Shown here one piece after another: positions 1 to 13,100 of a stretch of DNA of 64,000 bases (its first letter is position 1; every line of letters begins with the position of its first letter). This DNA comes from Marthasterias glacialis (Eukaryota; Echinodermata; Asteroidea; Forcipulatida; Asteriidae), in NCBI GenBank assembly GCA_911728455.2, contig OU452229.1:10889642-10953641 (forward strand), read 5' to 3'. A program made the position numbers and the translations under genes. Under the pieces are notes generated by a model, which saw only the letters and a program-made list of their open reading frames with translations, did not search any database and had not been told where the DNA came from.

Positions 1-1144
1 TGGCATTAGCATGGACCCTGGGTACATTGTATTACAACTGTAAAATGGTTTGGTTGGTTTGTCAGAAATCAGCTGATTCCCATATGTTTGTGTTCCGACA
101 GATTTATGATCTGCTGACCTGACCCAACTCACTTTGAAGGGACCTCAGTTGAACTTAACTGACCTCAGGTCAATTTGCATAGCCATCTCAGAAAATCTTT
201 AGCCACAAAGAACAAAAAACAACACACTTGATGTATAATAGTACATTATTTCTGCATAGTATACATTTTTTGTTGGAAGCGGGATTGGAAATGTTCCCTT
301 GCAGTGCCAAAAATAACTTGGCCTCTTGTGGGGGTAACAATAGGTTTTGAACTTGCAAAAAGTCATACCACCCAGTTGAAAACAAGTGATAAATTATCCT
401 TCTTTGTCACATTCGAATGTATTTTTCTGTGGAAGAGGAGGAGGGTTGAGATTTTTGAATACATTTCTGTGTTGTTGCATTTAAAAAAGCTACTCTTTTG
501 CTTTCTACCTTATTTCACATTCAGCATTAGGCACTGACAGCTGGCTAGTCATGGTTAAAGAGTATACTTTGTACAGTGTGCATAGTCTAGAGCCCTTTTC
601 ACTAAGCGAAAAAAATAAGCAATGCCCCTTGTCACAAATTTGTCAAATGCTGATTGCTATTTTGTGGTCGCCGTGCATGACTGATTTACATGTATCTGAA
701 GATGCTTTTACTACAAACATTTTATTGATCAATTTCTAAGGTCTGCTTAAAAAAACAGGACTTCTGGTTTTAGATTCAGCAAGAATTAAACAGTGTCCAA
801 TTTCATAGAGCTGCTTAAGCAGAAAATATTGCTTAGAAATTTCCTGCTTAGCAAAAATAAGCCGGATACCAGTTATTGATTGTACATGTGATGTGGTAAT
901 TTGGCTGGTAACCTTTTTCTGGTGAGCACAACTTTTGTTGTGCTTAGCAACTTTTTGTGCTTAAACAGCGCTATGAAATTGGACCCAAGACTGTACTGGT
1001 GAAATACTACTTTTGTTTTATTCCTCTGAAGGAGAGAAAATATAGAGGGGAAAAAATGGTTTTCATTAAAAAATGTGAACTTTTCTTTGTTGTTGCAAGG
1101 TTTTGTTGTAAATAACTTTGAGAACTTCTTGTTCTTTTTCACAG
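1..1144 (+). other. ZO intron (5' part of window)
   Basis: AT-rich intron sequence with no supported exon on either strand. It contains one hairpin MITE (796-987), listed separately. Confidence 0.7.
796..987. repeat. Hairpin MITE, TTTCATAGAGCTGCTTA family
   Basis: Ends TCCAATTTCATAGAGCTGC and its near-complement GCGCTATGAAATTGGACCCA. The inside is also partly self-complementary. Related copies lie at 19098-19267 and 36407-36605. No coding capacity. Confidence 0.75.
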
Positions 1145-1198
1145 GGATCAAATGAGCCAACACGGGATTGGCAGTATGGAACTGTCAGACTGAGCAGA
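1145..1198 (+). CDS. TJP1: ZO exon: start of PDZ1
   Basis: Reads [18 protein letters not shown] between an acag acceptor and a gtaagt donor, phase 0 at both ends. The W-x-x-x-TV-x-L core matches the first beta strand of ZO-1 PDZ1 (WEQHTVTL). No start codon is visible upstream within the window, so at least one earlier exon lies to the left. Confidence 0.88.
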
Positions 1199-4100
1199 GT
1201 AAGTACATGTACCGTCACTTGGTGTGAATATTTCCTGTAATTTTGTATTGTATGTAATTCATAAATTTTTATGTCAAATAATAGCATATTACTGTGCATG
1301 TTCGTGTCCGCAATGATTACAGGTCCTCTCTTCTTGCGACAAATCCCTTCTTGTAGGCATCTTGGGGAGATTGGTCTTTTCTAAGCTTCATCTTCCAAAA
1401 TGAGGAAGAAACTCAATCCCCACTGGCGACGGAGCTGTACACCAAGCGCGTTGAAAATAGCCCTGAAAACTTGTTTGTTTAATCACTAAATTGTTGACTA
1501 TTTAGGTTAATTTGTGGCATTGTGTAATGTTTGTGGTCAACTGAGGCAGTGGGTTACGTTGTGAGATGAGCGCTTTGCAGTGGATAATGGCGCTTTGTTA
1601 TTACAAATACTGAGACTAAAGTAATGAATGATAATGTCACTTGCAAAGACTTTGGAGTTTAAATGAAGTTCACAAAAACTTGTTTGTATGTCAAGTTAAG
1701 TTTCTTCAGACTCTTGAGAAATATTACTCTTTAAAATGTAACAAGGAAATTGTCCTTTTTATTGCCCAGTCTTAATTTTGATTTGCCCAAAATATGAAAA
1801 TAGCATATTGAGATGTTTATAAAAAAATCCAAAAGCATAAACTGTAATTTTGGAGTTTTGCTGAGTATGAGTTTTGATGAAAACTTCACGGGTTGATTGG
1901 ATAGTGATTAGTTTATTTAAAAACTAATAGCAATGAGGGTACTCTTCCAAAAACCAATGATGTGCTATATTAAATATTTTTAGAAGACCTTTAAAAAGAT
2001 TTTCATCAAATTTTGATTTCTACTTTGGCAGAATCCAACTTGTGGCTTTGGTCTGGCAGTGATCGGAGGCAAGGACAACCCAACAAATACTGGGGAGATT
2101 TCCATCATCGTGAAAGACATTCTGCCAAATGGACCAGCTGATGTCAGACTCAAGTAAGTACAGTTACCAGACCAGCAAAAGGGAAATTGTTTAAAAAGGC
2201 TGGGGCTGAATGTGATGTGAGCCCGACAGAGCCGGGTGTAAACTACGGACAAGGAAAATGGATGCTCTGTTTTCTGAATTGCGTTAGGAGTCTAGTCAGG
2301 AGAGGAACAGATGACGGTGTATAACAGCGGAGTCCTGTAGTGGGAGTGTGGATAAATATAATTAGTAATAATAATAACAATAATATTAATACCGGAGTCT
2401 TATATACTGCACATATCTACCAGCAATTAGGTACTCAGGCACTTATAATTGTTATATTTTACGACAGGTTTTTGAAGTTTTTGAATTATGAGACCCATTT
2501 ATGTAGCACCTTACACAAAGGTTTACATGTACAAGGTGCTGCAGTGCATTCAGCAGCCACTGCCAGAAACACTGCGGCAAACACCTCCTCTTAGCGATAA
2601 GTGTCATATCTTTCATCATGAAACAGGAGAGGTCAATAACTGCTTGTCCAGTACGGGCTCCCTCGGCTTTGTTGTTGTCCTGTACCCTATCCCTGAAGTT
2701 TCTTTTCTTCACATGTCGTATATCAGCGGAGTAGGTGACAGGTTCTTCCAGTGGTATTCAACAGGAGGTCACGTTCCTCTCATTTCTAATTCCCGAATGA
2801 CTACTTAATGAGAAAACAGCAACTGCTTTGTGAAAGCCTTCATATTTGGTGATCCAGTGCCATGCATTTTTAAATTGATTTATTCTTCGTAAAGAGCTTG
2901 GCAAAAACAAATCAATCAAAAGTACTGGGAGCTTTTTTGATGCCTTCAGTATTTTTTCAGAATGTTTTGATTTATTTTGGTGTTTCAATTGTTTTGTTAA
3001 ATGAACTGATTTAAATGCGTACAATTCGCAAGGTGGATTCATGTTTCATGTGAATACAAAGTGAATTAGAAAGTGACAACTTTTGGCTAGTTTTATCTTC
3101 CCTGCAAAGAAACTTTGATCAAGCTGGTGGACTGTGTGTCACTTTAGTCTTTTGTTGAATACAGAATGGGTACCTGTGAAATGCCTGTGTAATATTAAGG
3201 TACACTTCTATACAACCTCTTTCTCACCGTAGGTGTGTAGCCAGCCTCTGTCTTTTCTACAGATATTTCATGGTAAATGTGCCACCAGTTTGTCTGATCT
3301 GGTGTGGATTTTACAAAGTGCTAGGACTAGTCTTACCTCGAGTTAAGACGAGTAACTAGTCCTAACTTATAGGTCTAGACATACTGTAAGTTAGGACTAG
3401 TTTTGTGAAATCCAGCCTTGGTTCATCCTATCAGGGTGTATATTTGTTAAACAAGGATCTCTGCTTGTTCTCACCCATACATTCTAGCTTTGCTGAGATG
3501 TAGAACAAAGAACCATTTCAGCAGCTTTTGTCAACTGCATCTCTTTCGAACTCCTTGCCTGATGCATGTTTCCCTACATTTTACAAGTTTGACTGTTTTA
3601 AGAAGAATATCAATTCCTACCTTCAGCTCCACTGAGTTATTTTGATCTTGATGTTTTCTTCTTGTAGCCCCGTATTGAGAATGGCTTTTAGCCTTGTTTG
3701 GGGCCAACTTACATAACAAATATAAATAAAATGGAGTTAACATTACTTTCTTTTCTCCTTACGTTTGGAAAATAGGAAAAACGACAGACTCCTGACGGTA
3801 AATGGAATCAGTATGGAGAATGTGGAACATGCTGTTGCAGTTGGAGCCCTTCGCCGTGCTGGAGATAGTGTAGTCATTGTAAGTTTTTCCATAACTTTTT
3901 TCCCCCTTTTTTTTTGGATGGCTCTTTTTTAAGGTGTAGTATAGGTGATATTCCCTCTAGAGTCACGGCGAAACTTGTTAAGTGTCTGTCTGTCGGTGTG
4001 TGCAGGCATTGTGTTTTGCATAAATTTGGATTAGGAGTGATGTCAAAGTTCAGATGGCCTATGAATTGTGCGTGTACAGAAATATGCGCACAAACTTGGC

Positions 4101-7100
4101 AGGCAGATTTCAATAGAGAGCGGTTTAGATATAAGTAAAGGGTACGTGGTCTATAGAGAGAAACAGTAAGTACAATGGTGGAGATGAACAAACAACCATT
4201 CGGTTGGGCTGTTGGAAACATGTTCACAAAACTAACTCCTAAAAGGGATGGCATAGACTCGTTGATATTATTGGCCTGTCAGTGTACTGACAAAATAAAT
4301 AATTTCACATTAAAACGTGTTGAGAAATCTTGTTGCTTGAGGTGCTCTCGTCATCTGAAAGAAAATGCTTCAAAATGTTTTTAACTCTTCCTCACCATAG
4401 GTGACTTGTTGACTGCATTCATACCCCCTCTTCTTTATCATTGGTGACTTTTGTCCCCAAAACTTACAAGCTCACAGAGGCCTGAGCATAAAGACCGTTT
4501 AAAAGCTGTAGTTTTGGCCGTGTTCACCCTCCATATGCAAGCTTACTATGGTTGGAAAGAGAAAGGTCGGATTTTTTCCAATGATGGTAAAATAAAATAG
4601 GGTTGCTATGATGCAATTCCTTCAAATTGGAGTGGAAAGATCCGAACTGTCAAACACTTACAGAGCGCCATAAGGTTGTGTATAAAAAAGTGTTTGAGTT
4701 TACAGATGACACTGAGGAAACAAAGACCAAGAACTTAGACATTTATTGGCCGATGAGTTTTGGATTATATGAAAGAGAACTCATTAAGTGAAACACTTTT
4801 TTCATGTACTTATTTTGCTGTGAAACAAGATCATCCAGGTGATAATAGAGTTTGTAAACTTTGCCTTTGAACACAAGTTTCTGTTGTGTGGGAACGTGTG
4901 CTTCACGCTTGGGTGGTCAAACAATGCAGTCAACAGCGGTTGCTTACATGCGTGTCAAAACAGTTTGGTAAATAACAGGTTTAAAATGAAATTGGGCTCA
5001 TGAAAGCCACTTTTGTTAAAAGTTTCCATAAAAACTTGCCCTGTACATGTGTTGAACTGTTTTCTCAAAATTGTATAAACTAATATTTGGTACACATTGT
5101 GCAGGTTAGTATCACAGTGAAGAAATAATTTTGTTGTTTACTTTTTTAACGATACTTGAAATGTCGATCATTACCCTTCAGGAATACAAACGAAAGGTCC
5201 AGGCACCGGCACCCATCACTAAGGCACAAACGCTGCCGGTGTATTCCCAGCCACCCCAGTTTGACAACACTGACCAGTCCTTCAACACTGGCTCCTACTA
5301 CACACCCCCGAGCCAGAGGTCAGCCTCTCAGCCTCCGACCCGCCGGGCGGGTTCACAGCTGTCCCTGACCAACTCCCAGGGCCGTCCGTCCGGGCAGAGG
5401 GAGTACGTCACTTTGACAAAGACTCGCAACGAGGGGTTCGGGATGCAACTGGGATGGAAACTGTTTGTGCAGGGGATGAGCGAGTATGGTGTTGCTGCCA
5501 ATCAGGGCCTCCAAAAAGGGGATACCATAGTGAAGGTAAGCCACAAACTATTTCCAAAAGTATCCCTGTTTTGCAATCAGTCTTGTCAGGCATAAAACGT
5601 TTCAGCTGATCAGCTGGGCCCAATTTCATGGCTGCTTACAAAAGAATTCTGCGCCGCAGCAGAGTGTAAGTGCAGAATTCTACGGTAAGCAGAGCCATGT
5701 AAATTGGGCCCTAATTCCTGTTGTATGTTATTTTTATCTATATTTTATTTTCAGTGCCATAGAAAAATGAAAAACACTTCAAAGTAATACATGTCTTGTC
5801 GTGTCCATCATTTGTGATCCCTGAATGGGAGCACCATGATGTGGTCAGATCTACTTAGAACATCAGCTCACATCCCATTCACCTCCCCCTTTCCTTTCCT
5901 TAGAATAAATTAAGTGAACGATTTTGGGGGGGTCAAGAAAAAGAAACATTTGGTCGGAAGACAATGATCCTGTGCACTTAACATTGATAACAGATGCACG
6001 GGGATACTGATTTCATAAAGAATCGGCCAAAACAAATATGACCAGAAATATAGATATTAGTAATTGGGTATGATTGCCAGCCTAAGATTGAATTGCTCAT
6101 TTTGTAGAACACTAAGTGTAAATATCTCAAGTAAATTTTTGTTAGTCGACGAATGGAGTGAAATTTTTTGTTTTAACTAATTGCTGTGCAGATCAACAAC
6201 TATCCCGTGGAATCCCTCAGCCTCTCTGACGCCAAGAGAATTATCCAGACATCTGGGAACTCCCTCAACCTCGAGATCATGCGTGAGCCTCAAGCACCAC
6301 AATTCTCTACGCCCGCTTACACCTCACGGAGCGTTGACCGTCTTGATCGGATGTCCCTGGGCAGAGGGGAGGAGCAGCCTCCGCTACAGAGAGGTTATGC
6401 CCCCCAACAGCAGTCACATCATCAGCAGGCTCCTTCGACCAATGAGCTTCTCCAAGAGCAGGATGATGATCCATTGCACAGCGCCCTGCCACCAAGACCT
6501 CCACTACCGAGAGCAGAGCGAGCACAACGTACGCATTTCCTTCTTTTTTTCGTGTAGATGTTATCACTAATAGACCAATCCATTAAGCCCCGCCTACCTT
6601 AGCAATTGCCTAGCAACAGCATATGGTGTGACTTTCTTACCACGATCGCAGCGTGGTTCGGTTGTGGCCGCACACACGTATCGGATACACACACAGACAT
6701 GGTTTTCGTGAACGGTATGGATTTAGTTTCGTGGCCTTTTGAGCAGTGCCTGGGGTCCAAAGAACAATGCAGACAGGAACACTGTTAAACCAATTTTACA
6801 TGACTGCGCAGGGACCACTGCTGTGGGATTTGCACCACCAGAAATATGACAAATTTAAAACAAAACAGAACAAAAGTTAGTACAGTTGTGTGGGCTGTTG
6901 TGTGTCAGAACAATGGCGGCGGTTTGTTTACCTTTCTAATGGGATTTTTAATGTGTCGGACATTTGTCGGACTTTCAGTGGCGTTGTCAAGGCTGTGATT
7001 GGTCAATGCGTTAGTAGGTGGGGCTTAATGGATCGGTCTATTTGCCGATCCTTAGTCAGCCCTCTTCGGCAATGATGGCCCACAAAAAATATAAAAAGAA

Positions 7101-10100
7101 AGACAAAATCATTTACACTAATGGTTTAGATGCATATACGATATGGCTTCAATTTTATAGAACCCTCTTTAGATCAGTGATGAAACAAATTTTTCCTAAC
7201 CATCATGTTAATGTCTCATGAAAAGTAACAGTTGACAAAAATACAAAATGTTAAAAAACTAAACACAACATTGGCAAAAAGTTCAAAATTCTTTTAACTC
7301 CCCCCTTCTAATTACAGATACCTTTTCAATGCCGCCACCACGCCCTCCTAGCCCAGGGAAGACCGAGTTTATGGGGTAAGTCTATAACTATAAACAAACT
7401 CAAATTTAGTTTGACAGGAATCATTAATTGTATTTATTTTATTTTTCTTCACTTCGGTAAAAGTTATTCAATACTTTTGTTGATAAATAATAGAGATTTT
7501 TTACTTCAGTTTTTGTTTTGTTTTACTGTACTGATCTATATGTTTTTTTTTCATTATTTGTTGTTGGGATGGGTTGGGGCACAGAGGTTTTTTTTTAGGG
7601 GGGGGGGGGGTTTGGGTTGGGGGTGTTACAACTCCCGTATTGCTGCATGTGAAGATATTGATTTTGCTGCGTGGAATGTACTTACTAACACACTACTAAC
7701 CCTCATGTGTGAGAGAACATCATCAAAAAAAGCATTTCATTTTTTCTTCCTGCCTTAGCAACTAGCGCCCTCAAATTTCCAGGTATTTGATGGCTCCTAT
7801 TAAACATTATTTATGAAACCACCATAATAAGTGCTTGATGTAGATGAGTGAAAAATTTGTAGATGGCCGGCAATTCTTGACAGGCAGGCCTGTACGTAGT
7901 GTGTATACTAATACTAGGACTTTGTCAAGTTTGGGTTTTGAACTATACTCTCCTTTGGCCATGAAATAGTGTAAGTTATATAACAGCCAAGTAGATTCTT
8001 GTCATTTGATTGGAGGATTGTAGGTCACACGACATTCATTAATCAAACCATAGGGTGTCGTGGCTGAGCAGTTTAGTTCATCGGACTCAAGTTCTGGTGG
8101 CTAAGTCATCAGGATGTGGGTTCGAAACCCAGTCATGACACTTGTGTCCTTGAACAAGACACTTAATTATAATTGCTTCAAATAGAGCAAGAGACAGTTA
8201 TGTTTGTCTCGCAACGGATTCATTTACCCCTCCCTGTTCTTAGCTGTGCTGTGAAAAGGCTTGCCTTTGTATCTTGCCATGTCTTGTTTCTGCGCATTGG
8301 GGCAGGTTTCTATCCCTTCAACAGTAGCCCACACCATGAGTGGCCCATTGGCCTTGCAGAGATGCCAACATACACGATTTGGGCGTAGCAGTTACGATTT
8401 TGAGCCTTGAATACGACTCTACGATAATCCTTCAATAAAACACCATTACAAGCTGCCCTAGTAATAATAGTACAACTTTAGTAACAATTTTACAAAAAAA
8501 ATGTTTTAAATATGGTAATAAAAATAATAAAAATAATAAAAATTAAACTCAAATTAACACAAAAAACTTTAAATTTCGACTGCCGTTGTGGTAAAATAAA
8601 ACAAAAGTGATAGAGGAGCGCCGAATCCACACGTATGCGGCAGGTATTAAATTTTCGTGCACAGGGATTTTTAACTGCCTGAAGATCCCGCTGCAAGATC
8701 GTACTCATTTTCCCCATTGTCATTGATCTCCATTTATAATTTATTGGAAATGGTGATCCGTATTCGTTGGGACGAGGTTGCCACACAACTGCATTTTAGG
8801 CCGTGTTTGGCTCACCTATCAATAATGGAATCGTCCACACATTACGTGCTGTGTAAGCTTGCCATGTGACTGCTATTGTTAGGGGTGGTGTGTGTGGTAT
8901 CTCCCAGTGTACACAAACAATGGCACGTCTGCCCGCTCTGTGTATTTGGATTGAAACATCGAAAGGTGATTTCGCACAGAAACTCTCTTAAAAAAGTATA
9001 TTTGCCGATATCTAGAAATGAAACTAAGAACATGGACATCCAAAAAGAGGTTGTTTTGGGATAAGCATGGCCCCATTCTTGGTGTAGTTTGAGTGACAGA
9101 AGCGTCGGAAATACACCGTCAGTGTAGTAATTAAAAAGCAGTCCGAAGCTAGCGCCCGTGAAATTGAGGGTAATTGGCATGAATGGGAGACTTATGAGAC
9201 GATAGGTGGCGTCCCACAGACCGGTTCTTTTCCATTGTTTTCATCGCTGAGAACAATGGATAAGGACCGGTCTGTGGGACGCTCGCTATCGTCTCATAAG
9301 TCTTCCATTGACAACGCGCCATGGCTCAGTAGGCCTACCATGGTCTATACGTTATGTTCAATTTCATACAGCCATAAATAGTTTGATACTCAACTGAACT
9401 GACACATACTCAGAATCGAAGTCACTAGTTGATTTTTTATTATTTTTTTAAAATTTACACTACTTTGTGGGGCAGCGGGCGGAGAGCACAGAAAGGAACA
9501 TAATTATTCAATTGGAAAACATCTCTAGACTTGTCAAGTTGTCAGGTTATTTTACTACTGCAGTCCAGTGTAAATTCGAGTCTGGCTGCTATGCCCAGCT
9601 GTCTGGCTCCTAGTGACCATGCCATCAAGCCACAACATTTTCAAAAAAGTCTAGTTGCACTGTTGTGCATCATGCACAAATAATTTCAGTGCCTAAAAAT
9701 GAGCTAAATAAAATAGCATCGCAGAAAGCAACTGAGTGGAATAATGGTCTTAGGAAGCCTACGACCTTACAGTTACCGGTATATAAGCTGCCCCCGACCC
9801 GTTAACTGCTCGGCGGTGCTACTCTTTTTCGGAATTCTAGGATGGCATCTCTTGGCCTTGTGATGGGGCGAATTGAATTAAAAAAACGAGAAAAAAAACC
9901 ACACAAAAACAAATTACATGGCATACGTGACAAACTAATTTACCCTCCGGTTTGGTACATGTACTATTCATTGTGCCTTTTTGTCCCATCCTTTTTCACT
10001 GTAGACCACACTGCATTGTACACAGCAGTACAAAACACAGTTATTCTTATAGTTTTGTACTCCAATCAAATGACATGGTCTACGTGGATGTTGTATAAAA

Positions 10101-13100
10101 TAAATAATGAAATTTTTGCATTTGTGTAATAGTTTCATTTGTTAAAAGATGGAATGTTCCATTCAACTCAGCTTGTATGCCTCAATGAATGTATGTAACA
10201 TTCCATATTTCAACTCCTGAAAACATTCTCACCTTTGCAGTCATGAATGTTCACTGTTTGTAAACAAAAAATAGCATCCGCTTTGTTCGAAGACCTTTCA
10301 AAACCTTCAACAGCACATGGAAGCCTAACATGAGAACCTGGTAGACTGGGATGGAAATTTATATGCTTGGCTTTGTGCCAAGAGTGGTTGGATGTGGCTA
10401 CGTGCAGTTCTCAAAATTGACTGAAACTGCTGTTTGATGTAGATTGAGAGTAAACACGTAGTATTGTTCAACATTATCCCTCCTACTGTGTGACCTTTCA
10501 ATTTCATCCACTGTGGTTTTGAATGGCAGAAAAACTATTCCAGCTTGCAATAATTTATATGACAATTGTAACACAGTGTTATATTACTGGGGGTAGGATG
10601 GTTTAAAAAAAAAAAAAACACTTTTGTGTCATTATGTCCAGTTTTTATTTGTAATTTCAGGTAGTTTCAATAACACGTTATTGTAGTATTGGACTTTCTT
10701 GCACTGATAATCGCTCTGAGAACTAATGTAATGTCCACCGATTTCCAAACTTACATCCCTTATCCCAAACAATGCTGAAGACAACCTGTGCATTCAGCCC
10801 AAGCATTCAGATTCTCAGCTGATCACTTGATTTCAACTCTCTCGTGTTTAGTGTAACAGAAGACTGAAAACACTACACAAAAATTTGTCGATATGCTTGG
10901 CAGTTTTTGCGATGAAAAAGTTCCATATTGTACATGTACTTTGTGTGATTCACAACCCCTGAAGAAGCCTTACATGCAACAGTGTATGCACATGTATGCA
11001 CATGTACATGAATGCACATGTACTATTGTATAAAGGAATACATTAGGTAGGTCATTATCAGAAAAAATGAAAATTTGGAATGATGACTGACGTTTTTGCA
11101 TTTAGCGTATATATGTGTGCTGTCCTAATGATGAGGTGATCCCCACACCACGGCGATATTTCAAGCAAATAGTAGTAACATCTTTTTAATGCATGTAGCC
11201 AATCACCTCATTCTAACTCATGGCTCCTCCCTCAATCGACCTCCACCAGGCATTCCACAGCCCTCTAACAACGTCAACACCCGCTCCACTCATGCGCACC
11301 TACTCCCTCGTCAATAGAGGGCGGGTCACATTGCGCATTCCTGCATCAAGTCTGGCTGGCAAACCGTCTTTATTTTCTGTGAGATCTCCGCATCATGCTG
11401 AGTATGACTCGGTTCTTATTCCAGGGGTCTACGTCGTCTGTAGCTGAGAGACGTCAGCGTTTGCAAAGTGGGAGAATTTGATCGTGTGATTTGCGAGGTG
11501 CACTGGTTCCCAATCTCATACATTTACCAAGTCACATTCCCATGCAGCACCAGTCCACTTAAGCAAACAGCAATTAGAAAAAAATAAACTTGGGTTCTCG
11601 ACATTTTATCTTTTTATTTTTCTCTGCACAAAACAAGTAAATGTTTGAGAAAATTTTTTTGAAGAAATATCAGAAACGAGTCGTGTAAGTCTAGCATGAT
11701 TGTTCAGTTGCCATGATGATGATTCGTGCCTAAGCTGCGCAGACTGGTATCCAGACACCTTGTATTTGTATCTTAGATTGTTTTGAGATGGGGAGCCTGT
11801 CTCCTGAGGATCAATTTCTTGCACAGTGCTGAGACAAAGGACGTCGTGATGGTTTTGGGTTCAACGAGGATTCAATGAAGACGAGGCATAAGAAGATAGT
11901 TGATTTTAAAATTTCCTAGCGGGCTTCCTTGATGCAAACTCAATGGCAAGTCTGTCATCAATTTTCCTTTCCTTGTTCAGAAATCCTAGCCTTAACACTT
12001 CTATGAAGCAGCTTATAAATGTAGAGTTAATTTATGCAGCAGTTACTATTTTTTACAACCACCGTGTACCCTCATAATGTGTTTAGATACTGACATAATC
12101 ACTTCATGTAATCTGAAGAACATAAAGATGATGGGAATATGATGTGGAGAGAAGAGACTGCCTGCACATCAGCGTGTGACGCTTCACTTTTTAAAAAATA
12201 TCAAATAGAATGAAAGACACGATCAGTTTCTCTTCACAACTGTTCACACGTTGAAGTGTTCGTGCCCCATGTTTTAAGTAAATACCATGTATTTAGTCAA
12301 ACCAATTAACGAATTTCATGAAATTAATTTTGGCAACAATATTTGATCAGTATTTTAAAGCTGTCTACCAAAAAAATAGCTAAATTTGGTGTGGGATTCA
12401 AGACTGTTCCCAAAAAATCTCACCTGATTCCACAAGCCACCGCTGGAACATAAATTAGCCTTGAAATGCCAAATAGGCACCTACATGTAATTAGTCATGC
12501 TGTGTGATGTAAACCATTCACTCTTTCAAGTGTGCTGATGATCTGATCTTACATGCATCGTCAACCAGCCAAAAAAATGGTCAATGAATGTGCATCAAAC
12601 ATCCACAGTTATAAGTGGGGATGGTTTATCACATGATGTATCACCCAGCACGCTTACTAAATGTATGTAATGCACCTACATACATGCAGTATTTGGCACC
12701 TCAAACATCACTTGTAAAGTGGTGGCTAGCGGAATCGGTTCCAAAACAGTATAATCAATTTGAATATTTCAGTAAAGCGCCATCTTTTCTACAAGCAAAA
12801 TACTGAAAATGATTTGAAGGCATTGTCTGTTTCTTTTTTTTTTTCTTCTTCTTCGATTGATATATTAGTGATTAATTAATTACTCATAAAATATGTAAAT
12901 ATTGGACTCATTTATAAATAATCGATCCATTATGATGATCTCCTATAATAGTGATTCTTGTGAAAATATTTGGGCATCGAATCTTTTAAATTTCTGCAAG
13001 GGAAAAAAAAAATGAAAATGATGTGTATATTGGAACCTTAAGGTAATATTTTTCCATCTAATCCTGCCATTTTTTTAATAATAATATACTGATTGTTTAG

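Noticed and set aside
3874-4254. 126-codon minus-strand frame in a ZO intron
   Set aside because: No family resemblance, no splice context, runs through homopolymer tracts; likely chance.
8054-8145. tRNA-Leu gene
   Set aside because: Box A, box B and a CAA-type anticodon region are visible, but the arms pair badly and the same head with the same non-tRNA tail recurs at 16523, 27134 and 53230; these are SINEs.
11220-11447. Extra ZO exon between the PDZ2 linker and PDZ3
   Set aside because: The open frame does not join in phase to either 7375 or 15908 (a stop appears within a few codons), so it is reported only as a CpG-rich patch.
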